8,690 nucleotides of DNA from Calditrichota bacterium (GCA_024278715.1 JAJRSN010000300.1:1-8690); one strand, 5' to 3'. Positions 1-6,783 are shown, counted from the first letter of the stretch. Notes: generated from the sequence alone by a model not told the origin. Program-made: numbers and translations.

Positions 1-330
1 CAGGCTGCAAGCATGGCTGCTATTTTGCTGGCTGCCGGAACCAAAGGCAAACGCTATGCTTTGCCGCATGCCCGGATAATGATCCATCAGCCGTTGGGCG
101 GCGCAGAGGGTCAGGCTTCGGATATTGCCATTGCCGCCAATGAAATTATGCGTATTAAAAACACCCTTAATAAAATTCTGGCGGATATTACCGGTAATCC
201 GGTTGAGCAGATCGAAAAAGATACCGATCGCAACTATTTCATGTCCCCTAAAGAAGCCCTTGAGTACGGAATTATTGACAAAGTATTAAGTTCCCGTAAA
301 ACCGAGGGAGCAAAAGGAAAAAGCAAATGA
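1..330 (+). CDS. clpP: ATP-dependent Clp protease proteolytic subunit ClpP (3' part, 5' end outside window)
   Basis: This is the C-terminal 109 residues of the serine peptidase that forms the tetradecameric chamber of ClpXP/ClpAP in the cytoplasm. The reading frame is open from base 1 and starts within the QAASM active-site motif, so the catalytic Ser is codon 10-12. The catalytic His lies in MIHQP (codon 85-87). The family-typical GGAEGQASDI stretch and the region around DTDRNYFMS follow. By alignment with E. coli ClpP (Ser111, His136, Asp185 of the precursor), the third triad residue is Asn here (codon 232-234) rather than Asp. A short Lys-rich tail follows the usual C-terminus. The stop codon overlaps the clpX start as ATGA, implying translational coupling. 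Identification is certain; whether the enzyme is a full-activity or a specialised ClpP is open. Confidence 0.97.
   Translation, partial: QAASMAAILLAAGTKGKRYALPHARIMIHQPLGGAEGQASDIAIAANEIMRIKNTLNKILADITGNPVEQIEKDTDRNYFMSPKEALEYGIIDKVLSSRKTEGAKGKSK
314..318 (+). promoter_or_regulatory. Ribosome binding site of clpX inside clpP
   Basis: AAGGA lies 8 nt upstream of the clpX ATG, within the last codons of clpP. It supports the ATG that overlaps the clpP stop codon. Confidence 0.6.
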
Positions 331-1574
331 GTAATAAGAATTTTCGCAGTCCGATTTTCCGCTGTTCTTTTTGCGGCAGAGCAGCCGAAGAGGTTGAAAG
401 TCTTATCTCGGGACCGGACGTTCATATTTGCAATTATTGTGTGCAAAGCGCGAATGAGATTATCGCCCGTCACAGAAAACAAGCCTCTATTCAGGAAAAG
501 CAAAAGCTTATTCCGCCCAATAAAATAAAAGAAGAACTTGATAAATATGTTATCGGGCAGGAAAGAGCAAAGCAAATTTTATCGGTGGCGGTTTATAACC
601 ATTACAAACGCATCAATCACTTTGTTGAAGCTAACGATGTGGAAATAGAAAAGAGCAATATTCTGCTGATCGGTCCCACGGGCACGGGTAAAACATTGCT
701 GGCTCAAACCCTGGCTAAAATTCTGCAGGTGCCGTTTGCCATTGCCGATGCAACTGTGCTTACCGAAGCGGGTTATGTCGGCGAAGACGTGGAGAATATT
801 CTGGTAAGGTTGTACCAGGCTGCTAATTACAATGTTCAGCAAACGGAGCGGGGTATTATTTACATCGACGAAATCGACAAAATTTCACGAAAAGACGGAA
901 ATCCTTCTATCACCCGCGACGTGTCGGGCGAAGGTGTGCAGCAGGCTCTCCTGAAAATACTGGAAGGCACTGTCTCCAGTATTCCGCCAAAGGGCGGGCG
1001 CAAACATCCCGAGCAAAATCTTGTGAGCATCAATACCAAAAATATTTTGTTTATTTGCGGCGGTGCATTCGAAGGTTTGGAAGACATAATTTTGCGCCGT
1101 ATCGGGGAAAAGCACATCGGTTTCGAAAAAACATTGAGTCACACCCATTCGCTCAGCCGCAGCGAGCTGTACCGTATGGTTGAGCCGGAAGACCTTTTGC
1201 AATACGGATTGATCCCGGAATTAATCGGACGTTTGCCAGTTATCGGCACGCTTAATGAAATCGATGAAAAGACTCTTTACACCATTCTCACCAAACCTAA
1301 AAACGCTTTGGTTAAACAGTACAAGCAGTTGATGAAAATGGAGGGAATCGATCTCCATTTTGAAGAGAGCGCTTTAAGGGCGTTAGTAAAACGAGCCATG
1401 AAGCACAAAACGGGAGCGCGTTCGCTTAGATCCATCATGGAAGATTTGATGTTGGAAATCATGTTTAAAGCGCCTTCCATGTCCGGATTAAAGGCGATTA
1501 CGATTACCGAAAAAGTGGTTACCGAGAAAAAGGATCCTGTTTACGAGTTTGCAAAAAGTAAGCGAAGCGCCTGA
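327..1574 (+). CDS. clpX: ATP-dependent Clp protease ATP-binding subunit ClpX
   Basis: AAA+ unfoldase that recognises tagged substrates, unfolds them and feeds them to ClpP. The 415 residues match the usual family length. Seen in order: an N-terminal C4 zinc-binding domain (Cys13, Cys16, Cys35, Cys38); Walker A GPTGTGKT (residues 116-123); pore loop GYVG (149-152); Walker B IIYIDEIDK with Asp181-Glu182; the RKH pore-2 loop (GGRKHP); the ClpP-docking IGF tripeptide (264-266); the arginine-bearing PELIGR stretch; and sensor 2 GARS with Arg365. All key residues are intact. The start overlaps the clpP stop by 4 nt with AAGGA upstream, so the two are co-translated. A strong terminator follows the stop codon. 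The intact IGF loop means this ClpX should dock on a ClpP, presumably the neighbouring one. Confidence 0.98.
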   Translation: MSNKNFRSPIFRCSFCGRAAEEVESLISGPDVHICNYCVQSANEIIARHRKQASIQEKQKLIPPNKIKEELDKYVIGQERAKQILSVAVYNHYKRINHFVEANDVEIEKSNILLIGPTGTGKTLLAQTLAKILQVPFAIADATVLTEAGYVGEDVENILVRLYQAANYNVQQTERGIIYIDEIDKISRKDGNPSITRDVSGEGVQQALLKILEGTVSSIPPKGGRKHPEQNLVSINTKNILFICGGAFEGLEDIILRRIGEKHIGFEKTLSHTHSLSRSELYRMVEPEDLLQYGLIPELIGRLPVIGTLNEIDEKTLYTILTKPKNALVKQYKQLMKMEGIDLHFEESALRALVKRAMKHKTGARSLRSIMEDLMLEIMFKAPSMSGLKAITITEKVVTEKKDPVYEFAKSKRSA

Positions 1575-1595
1575 AACATCCTGAACCGAATATCC

Positions 1596-1621
1596 AGCGG
1601 GGCTTTGCTCCGCTTTTTTTT
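1596..1621 (+). terminator. Intrinsic terminator after clpX
   Basis: An 8-bp stem (AGCGGGGC / GCTCCGCT, one G-T pair) with a TTT loop is followed directly by a run of eight T. It lies 21 nt after the clpX stop and only 27 nt before the lon start codon, so it separates the clpPX transcript from lon or acts as a partial attenuator. Confidence 0.85.
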
Positions 1622-1636
1622 GCTTTAAAAAGAATT

Positions 1637-1644
1637 AAAGGTGG
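1637..1644 (+). promoter_or_regulatory. Ribosome binding site of lon
   Basis: AAAGGTGG ends 4 nt before the lon ATG at 1649; its AAGG core is 7 nt away. It fixes the start immediately after the upstream terminator. Confidence 0.65.
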
Positions 1645-1648
1645 TAAA

Positions 1649-4009
1649 ATGCAAGAATCGGAAATTTTTGAAATTGATTTGACAAAACGTTATACATTAA
1701 ATGTTTTACCTTTAAAAGATTTGGTCTTTTTCCCGCACATGGTTGTGCCGTTGATTGTGGGCAGACCCAATTCCATTGAATCCGTAGAGCAGGTGATGAA
1801 AGCCGACAAATTAATTTTTCTGGTCGCCCAGAAAGATCCTACCATCGAGGAGATTACCGCCCGCGAGTTGTTCAGATTTGGTGTTATGGCGCGGGTGCTG
1901 CAAATTGTCCGTTTGCCCAACGGACTGCTAAAAGTGTTAGTCGAGGGCATTGTCCGCGGCAAAGTTATTCGTTATAAAAAAAGCAGGCGCGTTATTAAGG
2001 CGATCGTCGAAATTCCCTACAGCTCGGTGAAATACGACGATAAAATTGAAGCGCTGCGCCGGGAATTGATCTCTCTTTTCAAAACCTATGTAAAATTAAA
2101 CGACGAGCTTCCGGAAGAGCTTATCCTTTCCGTTACGCAGATTGACGATCTCGAAAAAGTTACGGATTTCATCGCCAGTTATTTAGAATTAAAATTGGAA
2201 CAAAAACAAAAAGTTCTCGAACAATGGAGCATCCTTAAAAGGCTCTATCTTTTATTGGATATTTTGAATCACGAAAACAACATCCTGAATCTCAAATCGG
2301 AATTGGATGTAAAAGTACGCGATCAGATGGTTAAATCGCAGCGAAATTATTTTCTGCAGGAACAGTTGCGGGTTATTCGCGAAGAACTCGGCGAAGAAGC
2401 GGAAGAAGGCAGCGATGTATGGATTTTGAAGAATAAATTCAAACAGAAAGAATTATCCGACGAGGCGCGGACTAAGGTTGAAGAAGAGCTGGAACGATTG
2501 GCAAAAATTCCGCCTCTTTCTCCGGAATACAATGTAATTCGCACCTTCCTCGAGTGGATTTTAAATTTACCGTGGAATAAACAAACTCAGGATGAAATCA
2601 GCATTGAGAGGGCTCAAAAGATTTTAAACGAAGATCACTACGGTCTGGATAAGCCCAAAAAACGCATTTTGGAACATATTGCCGTTTTGCAGCGCGTAAA
2701 GCAGATGAAAGGACCTATTCTTTGTCTGGCGGGCCCTCCGGGAGTCGGTAAAACGTCTTTGGGTCGATCCATCGCCCGGGCGCTGGGACGAAATTTTGTT
2801 CGTATTTCTCTCGGCGGTATTCACGACGAGGCTGAAATTCGCGGTCACCGCCGTACCTATATCGGTTCCATGCCGGGAAAAATTTTACAGGGCATGAAAA
2901 AAGCCGGCACCATTAATCCGGTATTTTTACTAGATGAAGTGGATAAGATCAACAGCGATTATCACGGCGATCCAGCCTCGGCGTTGTTGGAAGTTCTCGA
3001 TCCGGAACAGAACCATTCGTTTATCGATCACTATCTGGAAGTGGAATACGATCTTTCCAAAGTCTTTTTTGTGGTTACGGCAAACAATCCCGACGCCATT
3101 CCCGAACCGCTCTTAGACCGCATGGAAGTGATAGAATTACCAGGTTATCTGGATTATGAAAAAATTGCCATTGCCAAACAATATTTAATTCCCAAACAGT
3201 TGGAGCTCAACGGATTAAAACCGGATGAACTGGAAATTACCGACGAGGCTTTGAATGAAATTATTATTAACTACACCCTGGAAGCCGGCGTCAGAAATTT
3301 GGAGCGGGAAATCAGTAAAATCTGCCGTCAGTCTGTAATTACGCTTTCCAAATCCGGACGTCAGAAAAAGATTGTGACGACCAAACGAAATCTTTCCCGT
3401 TTTTTGGGAGAACCCAAATATATTTCCAGCAAGTTAAAAGGCAGAAAAGAGGTGGGCGTTGCCACCGGTTTAGCCTGGACGCCGTTTGGCGGAGATCTTT
3501 TGCGGGTAGAAGTGAACCTGATCCCAGGAAAAGATAAGCTTACCCTCACCGGGAAACTTGGCGAGGTAATGCAGGAATCGGCAATGATCGCTGTGGATTA
3601 CATCCGCTCCCGCTACCGAAAATTTAAAATAGATCAAAACTTTACTTCCAAATACGAAATCCATATCCATCTCCCGGAAGGCGCCGTTCCCAAAGAGGGC
3701 CCCTCGGCTGGCGTTACTTTGACCAGCGGTTTGATCTCCGCGCTTAAAAAACAACCCTTACCGGCGGATCTGGCGATGACCGGCGAAATTACCCTAAGAG
3801 GAAAAGTGCTGGCTGTGGGCGGTCTGCAGGAAAAGTTAATGGCTGCCAGAAGGCACGGAATTAAACGCATTATTTTACCAGCGGAAAACAAACCGGATAT
3901 CCGCGATATGAGTAAAGAGCTGTTAAGTGGGTTTGAGCTTATTTTTGTGAAAGACTACGAGCAGATTTACAAATATCTTTTCAGCGATAGTCAAAGGAAA
4001 AAGTCGTGA
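1649..4009 (+). CDS. lon: ATP-dependent protease Lon (LonA type)
   Basis: Cytoplasmic homo-oligomeric AAA+ serine protease that degrades misfolded and regulatory proteins. The 786 residues are a normal full LonA length. The N-terminal substrate-binding domain starts with LPLKDLVFFPHMVVPL, and a long helical region follows (about residues 190-310). The AAA+ module has Walker A GPPGVGKT (362-369), Walker B FLLDEVD with Asp429-Glu430, and sensor-2 Arg in EAGVRNLERE. The peptidase domain has PKEGPSAG with catalytic Ser686 and GGLQEK with catalytic Lys729, the 43-residue spacing seen in E. coli Lon (Ser679/Lys722). The start is set by the ribosome binding site 4 nt upstream. No convincing promoter lies in the 74-nt gap after clpX, which a terminator mostly fills. 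The stop codon lies inside the first copy of a downstream repeat module. Confidence 0.98.
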   Translation: MQESEIFEIDLTKRYTLNVLPLKDLVFFPHMVVPLIVGRPNSIESVEQVMKADKLIFLVAQKDPTIEEITARELFRFGVMARVLQIVRLPNGLLKVLVEGIVRGKVIRYKKSRRVIKAIVEIPYSSVKYDDKIEALRRELISLFKTYVKLNDELPEELILSVTQIDDLEKVTDFIASYLELKLEQKQKVLEQWSILKRLYLLLDILNHENNILNLKSELDVKVRDQMVKSQRNYFLQEQLRVIREELGEEAEEGSDVWILKNKFKQKELSDEARTKVEEELERLAKIPPLSPEYNVIRTFLEWILNLPWNKQTQDEISIERAQKILNEDHYGLDKPKKRILEHIAVLQRVKQMKGPILCLAGPPGVGKTSLGRSIARALGRNFVRISLGGIHDEAEIRGHRRTYIGSMPGKILQGMKKAGTINPVFLLDEVDKINSDYHGDPASALLEVLDPEQNHSFIDHYLEVEYDLSKVFFVVTANNPDAIPEPLLDRMEVIELPGYLDYEKIAIAKQYLIPKQLELNGLKPDELEITDEALNEIIINYTLEAGVRNLEREISKICRQSVITLSKSGRQKKIVTTKRNLSRFLGEPKYISSKLKGRKEVGVATGLAWTPFGGDLLRVEVNLIPGKDKLTLTGKLGEVMQESAMIAVDYIRSRYRKFKIDQNFTSKYEIHIHLPEGAVPKEGPSAGVTLTSGLISALKKQPLPADLAMTGEITLRGKVLAVGGLQEKLMAARRHGIKRIILPAENKPDIRDMSKELLSGFELIFVKDYEQIYKYLFSDSQRKKS

Positions 4010-4087
4010 TGCGTAATGCGTGACAGGTAAGGAAAAAAGACAAAAGACAAAAGACAAAAAGCTATCAGAAAGCAGAATGCGGAAAGC
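4005..4087 (+). repeat. Repeat module, copy A (short tandem 7-mers plus 24-nt conserved block)
   Basis: From the lon stop codon onward the sequence reads as consecutive 7-nt units: GTGATGC, GTAATGC, GTGACAG, GTAAGGA (4006-4033). Three exact AAAAGAC units and a variant AAAAAGC follow (4035-4062). Then comes a 24-nt block beginning ATCAGAAAGCAGAATG (4064-4087). The module recurs in shorter form at 4181-4241. The lon TGA (4007-4009) is part of the first unit. No function is visible. Confidence 0.7.
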
Positions 4088-4102
4088 CGTAACTACATTC
4101 TG
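4073..4102. repeat. Inverted repeat downstream of lon
   Basis: CAGAATG (4073-4079) and CATTCTG (4096-4102) form a perfect 7-bp inverted repeat with a 16-nt loop. No T-run follows, so it is not a canonical terminator, but it is the best hairpin I see near the lon 3' end. Confidence 0.35.
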
Positions 4103-4130
4103 TCGTGATAAATGAGTCGGAGAGGTACGG

Positions 4131-4158
4131 TTAACGCTTATACGCTTAACGCTTAACG
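4131..4158 (+). repeat. Tandem TTAACGC microsatellite-like array
   Basis: The units are TTAACGC, TTATACGC, TTAACGC and a truncated TTAACG, head to tail. It lies between the two copies of the repeat module and has the same approximate 7-nt period with an unrelated unit sequence. Confidence 0.65.
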
Positions 4159-4180
4159 AATTCGCGACAAAGACGTTACG

Positions 4181-4241
4181 CGTGATGAGTAACAGGTAAG
4201 AAAAAAGAGAACATATTATCAGAAAGCAGAATGCTGAAAGC
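4181..4241 (+). repeat. Repeat module, copy B
   Basis: A shortened second copy of the module at 4005-4087: GTGATGA, GTAACAG, GTAAGAA (4182-4202), an A/G-rich stretch without the regular AAAAGAC units, then the 24-nt block (4218-4241), which matches copy A at 23 of 24 positions. The remainder of the spacer, 4242-4384, shows no gene or clear signal. Confidence 0.7.
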
Positions 4242-4384
4242 AACAGCAGGCAGAAAATATTAAAATGTTCGTACTGAAGAGAAAAATCTTATTTATTTTC
4301 AAAAAAATAATCTGTTTGAATTATTTAAGCTTTTCAGTGATAAAGTTGATAACCGATTATTCATTAATTTTTTTGGGACAGGGT

Positions 4385-4416
4385 AAAGAAGATAGGGCGG
4401 CTACCCTATCTTTCTT
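4385..4416 (-). terminator. Intrinsic terminator of rpsT (probably bidirectional)
   Basis: GATAGGG (4391-4397) and CCCTATC (4404-4410) form a perfect 7-bp stem with a 6-nt loop, extended by AAAGAA on one side and TTTCTT on the other. On the minus strand it begins 9 nt past the rpsT stop codon and is followed by TTCTTT. On the plus strand it is followed by TTTCTTT and could stop readthrough from lon. Confidence 0.75.
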
Positions 4417-4424
4417 TACTGCCT

Positions 4425-4679
4425 TTACGAAAGTGAATTCAGATAACGAGCCAATTTTGCTTTTTTGTTAGCCGCTTTGTTTTTATGAATAACGCCTTTA
4501 GCCGCCAACTTATCTAAAAGAGAGGTCGTGGTCTTATATTTTTCCGCGGCTTCTGCTTTGCTCTCTGTCTCCAAAACAGATTTAATGGCAAGCTTCACCT
4601 CACGTTTGTAATGACGATTGCGCAAACGAGCTTTCAATTCCGTACGAATCCGTTTTTTTGCCGACTTATGATGAGCCAT
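4425..4679 (-). CDS. rpsT: 30S ribosomal protein S20
   Basis: Primary-binding protein of the small ribosomal subunit that contacts 16S rRNA. The 84 residues fit the family. The start MAHHKSAKKRIRTELKARLR and the Lys/Arg-rich helical body, with KNKAANKKAKLARYL near the end, are typical of S20. AGGAG lies 11 nt upstream of the ATG (4691-4695 on the plus-strand coordinates). The gene stands alone on the minus strand with its own TTGACA/TAAATT promoter and its own hairpin terminator, as is common for rpsT, and is divergent from the DUF6398-like gene. The identification is confident. Confidence 0.96.
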   Translation of the reverse strand: MAHHKSAKKRIRTELKARLRNRHYKREVKLAIKSVLETESKAEAAEKYKTTTSLLDKLAAKGVIHKNKAANKKAKLARYLNSLS

Positions 4680-4724
4680 AATTTGATTTTCTCCTGTTTT
4701 TTTATTATTAATTGAAAGTTTGGA

Positions 4725-4753
4725 AATTTAAGAGTTATTTTCCGCTTTGTCAA
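4725..4753 (-). promoter_or_regulatory. Sigma70-type promoter of rpsT
   Basis: On the minus strand, TTGACA (4748-4753) is separated by exactly 17 nt from TAAATT (4725-4730). Transcription would start near 4717-4718, giving a leader of about 40 nt. The consensus -35 and the spacing make this convincing; the -10 is weak (4 of 6). Confidence 0.65.
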
Positions 4754-4773
4754 ATTCGGGATCGAATTTCGAT
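4752..4773. promoter_or_regulatory. Overlapping palindromes in the rpsT / DUF6398 divergent region (possible operator)
   Basis: AAATTCG-GGAT-CGAATTT (4752-4769) is a perfect 7-bp inverted repeat. It overlaps a second one, ATCGAA-T-TTCGAT (4761-4773). The site adjoins the rpsT -35 and lies about 75 nt upstream of the divergent gene. An operator role is inference only. Confidence 0.35.
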
Positions 4774-4836
4774 AAAGATTTTTAAAAGAAAAGTTTGATT
4801 TAAAGATGAGGAAAGTATTTTGGGTTTTAGTCAAAA

Positions 4837-4843
4837 AGAGGTG
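4837..4843 (+). promoter_or_regulatory. Ribosome binding site deciding the start of the DUF6398-like gene
   Basis: AGAGGTG lies 6 nt before the ATG at 4850 and supports that start over the in-frame TTG at 4820 and GTG at 4841. A rival GAGGAAAG (4808-4815) precedes the TTG, so the longer form is not excluded. Confidence 0.5.
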
Positions 4844-4849
4844 CGTTTT

Positions 4850-5485
4850 ATGGCAGCATCGTCAAAAGAAGAAAGACTACTGGAAATCGGTGAAAATATC
4901 CGGCGGTTTTGTAAGGAAAATTTAAATGCTCAATACGAGGGTTATGCGTTCAATCTTTTAAATGAGATTTCCGAATACAAAAGTCTTAACATTGAACGAG
5001 GAAAGGCGGAAATCTGGGCGGCTTCAATAATTCATCTTATTGCACGATTGAATTTCCTGTTCGACACGCAAGCGGAAGATCATATTTCGGCAAAGAAAAT
5101 AAGAGAATTTTTTGGTGTTAAACCTACGACGGTTGGGAATAAGGCTTCACTTATCGAAAAAACTCTGAATATCAGTAACAACGATACCCGGTTTTGCAGC
5201 GATGATATTGCCGACTTGTTTAAATTTGTGGAAACATCGGACGGATTCGTCATTCCCCTTGACGCTTTAAAAGAGGAAGATATTGATTTTGATTCTTTAG
5301 AAGAAGATTTTGCGCTGGAATTAAGGGCTTTTTTTGAGAGGAAAAAATTGCGGCAAGAAAAAGCGAAAAAACGAAGAGAAGAACAGCGCATTAAAGAAAC
5401 GAAGAAACAAGAAGAAGCCCGGCAAAAAAAGATACAAGAGAAAAAAGACAAGAATCAGCTCGATTTGTTCGACGGTTTGGATTAA
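4850..5485 (+). CDS. DUF6398-like protein with charged helical tail and C-terminal QLDLF motif
   Basis: No function is established. Residues about 12-108 (211-aa numbering) resemble the DUF6398 domain as I remember it: a helical FCKENLN start, GKAEIWAASI (51-60), NFLFD (68-72), then ISAKKIREFFGVKPTTVGNK, which reads like a helix-turn-helix. A moderately acidic segment follows (about 109-160). Residues about 162-202 are almost wholly Lys, Glu, Arg and Gln, predicting one long charged helix. The protein ends NQLDLFDGLD; QLDLF (203-207) equals the QL(S/D)LF consensus of bacterial sliding-clamp-binding proteins. There is no signal peptide or membrane segment, so it is cytoplasmic. I chose the ATG at 4850 for its AGAGGTG; TTG 4820 would add 10 residues. 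The gene is monocistronic, divergent from rpsT, and closed by a strong terminator. DNA binding or clamp association is inference. Confidence 0.85.
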   Translation: MAASSKEERLLEIGENIRRFCKENLNAQYEGYAFNLLNEISEYKSLNIERGKAEIWAASIIHLIARLNFLFDTQAEDHISAKKIREFFGVKPTTVGNKASLIEKTLNISNNDTRFCSDDIADLFKFVETSDGFVIPLDALKEEDIDFDSLEEDFALELRAFFERKKLRQEKAKKRREEQRIKETKKQEEARQKKIQEKKDKNQLDLFDGLD

Positions 5486-5504
5486 ACATCGACGAAATAA
5501 AAAT

Positions 5505-5545
5505 CAAAGGGAAAAACGGTCGCTGTCTTTCCCTTTGGCATTTTT
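5505..5545 (+). terminator. Intrinsic terminator, probably bidirectional
   Basis: CAAAGGGAAA (5505-5514) and TTTCCCTTTG (5528-5537) form a perfect 10-bp stem with a 13-nt loop; TTTTT follows at 5541-5545. It starts 19 nt after the DUF6398-like stop. On the minus strand the stem is followed by ATTTTTATTT, so it can also end transcription of the convergent outer-membrane gene. Confidence 0.8.
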
Positions 5546-5632
5546 GTAAAATCCCGCAGCAAATATTTTTAATTTTTTTGTCTTAATTTTCCGCGCAAAT
5601 AAATGAAAGTCCGATCATTTTCCGGTTCGACC

Positions 5633-6721
5633 TCAAATGGCTAAAAACAATCCTGCGGTAATTGACTGATATTTTCCGATATTATAATCCACGTTCAAAT
5701 TGACCAGAACAAACCGGATATTCATGCCCAGAATTATTCGGGACCTGTTTTCCCCTGTCAGAGTAAAATCGATTTTTTCGGTAACAGCGCCCTGCGGAGT
5801 TTGAACAACATAATTGTAAGTGACTTCCATCTTGGAATTTTCCAGCATAAAGCCCGCATAAGGAGTTAAGTTTAAAGCTCTCGGTCCGAACTGCCTGCTG
5901 ACATTAATTCCGAAAGCGTTGGTTGTTGTGGTAAGAAGAGTACCGACTTCCAGCTTTTGGGTGAAGAAGCTCACGGCGAAATCCACCGGTAAAAGAAGCG
6001 GCAGCCAGATTTTGGGATTATGTTGTATTCCGAATCCAAAATATTTAAAGGTGCCGAGACCTTCCTGTAATTCTCTGGAGGGCAGATAGCGGAAAGTAGC
6101 CTGAGTCCCGAAAATTGTTCCGATAGTTAGCTGCGGCGCGCCCAACGGAAGCCAGTTTGTGTTAGCTAAATCTTTAAATCCCCCGATCGGCAAAACAATG
6201 TTTGTGGAAGGCACGGAGTAGGTTTGTCCCTCGTAGGAGTATGTTTTTCCCGGATATCCGACGGTGATGTAATCTTCGGGATTGCCGATAATGGTAGCTC
6301 CGGAAATTGTCACATTGTAATATTCGCTTGTAATCTGATCGACCAGAGCGTTTTCGGCTTCCTGCGGAAAACCCTGCCCGGCTACCATTTGTCTTGCCTC
6401 TTCTTCACTAAAGCGAAACCGTCCGCTGGTAGAAAAAGATTTGGCGTCTGTGGGAAACTTTGCCCCCATGCCGACAATGCCCAGTTCAAAATCAAAACCT
6501 AATATCTTACTTTTGGGTGCGCGATGAAACCAGCCGCCGTTTAAATTAGCGCCGAATGCCGAAGATATGGGATTAAGATATTTTTGTGCGGCATCCATGG
6601 AAAGACTCTTTAAGGTTTCGTCCAGCGTTTCCTGCCCAAAGGCGGATAAAGTCAGAAATCCGCTAATAAGAAGTGTTAAAAATAAACGGTTAAATGAACG
6701 AATAATTTTTCGATTGTCCAT
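5633..6721 (-). CDS. Secreted, probable outer-membrane beta-barrel protein (DUF6588-like)
   Basis: 362 residues. The N-terminus has a classic signal peptide: basic MDNRKIIRSFNR, a hydrophobic stretch of about 12 residues, and a likely cleavage at AFG|Q (29/30). The mature protein starts with a helical segment, then AAQKYLNPISSAFGANLNGGW and LGFDFELGIVG. This pattern resembles DUF6588 proteins of Bacteroidota and relatives; the family name is from memory. The rest is rich in alternating polar/hydrophobic strands with Gly, Tyr and Phe, as in a barrel of the outer membrane. Cys is absent near the cleavage site, so it is not a lipoprotein. GGGGAGA lies 6 nt upstream of the ATG. A promoter with a palindrome over its -10 lies upstream. 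It is monocistronic and its role is unknown; transport, structure and adhesion are all possible. Confidence 0.85.
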   Translation of the reverse strand: MDNRKIIRSFNRLFLTLLISGFLTLSAFGQETLDETLKSLSMDAAQKYLNPISSAFGANLNGGWFHRAPKSKILGFDFELGIVGMGAKFPTDAKSFSTSGRFRFSEEEARQMVAGQGFPQEAENALVDQITSEYYNVTISGATIIGNPEDYITVGYPGKTYSYEGQTYSVPSTNIVLPIGGFKDLANTNWLPLGAPQLTIGTIFGTQATFRYLPSRELQEGLGTFKYFGFGIQHNPKIWLPLLLPVDFAVSFFTQKLEVGTLLTTTTNAFGINVSRQFGPRALNLTPYAGFMLENSKMEVTYNYVVQTPQGAVTEKIDFTLTGENRSRIILGMNIRFVLVNLNVDYNIGKYQSITAGLFLAI

Positions 6722-6727
6722 AGCAAA

Positions 6728-6734
6728 TCTCCCC
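6728..6734 (-). promoter_or_regulatory. Ribosome binding site of the outer-membrane protein gene
   Basis: GGGGAGA on the minus strand, 6 nt from the ATG at 6721. It fixes the start directly before the signal peptide. Confidence 0.65.
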
Positions 6735-6783
6735 GAAATTTTTATATAAGAAAAATGAATTGCGGTCTTAATTTCACGATCCG

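Noticed and set aside
327..575. Minus-strand frame across the clpP/clpX junction
   Set aside because: It is antisense to two certain genes and lacks protein-like features.
1575..1648. Heat-shock control element (CIRCE-like inverted repeat) before lon
   Set aside because: The only inverted repeat is the GC-rich hairpin followed by eight T, which is a terminator; no TTAGCACTC-type arms are present.
4005..4241. CRISPR array
   Set aside because: The repeats are short, directly adjacent units without unique spacers of uniform length, and no cas gene is nearby.
4265..4471. Plus-strand open frame of 68 codons starting ATG
   Set aside because: No ribosome binding site, it runs through the rpsT terminator and into rpsT on the opposite strand, and its product is low-complexity Ile/Leu/Phe/Lys sequence.
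5080..5451. Minus-strand frame of 123 codons rich in Ser, Phe and Cys
   Set aside because: It is the antisense reading of the Lys/Glu-rich tail of the DUF6398-like gene and has no ribosome binding site.
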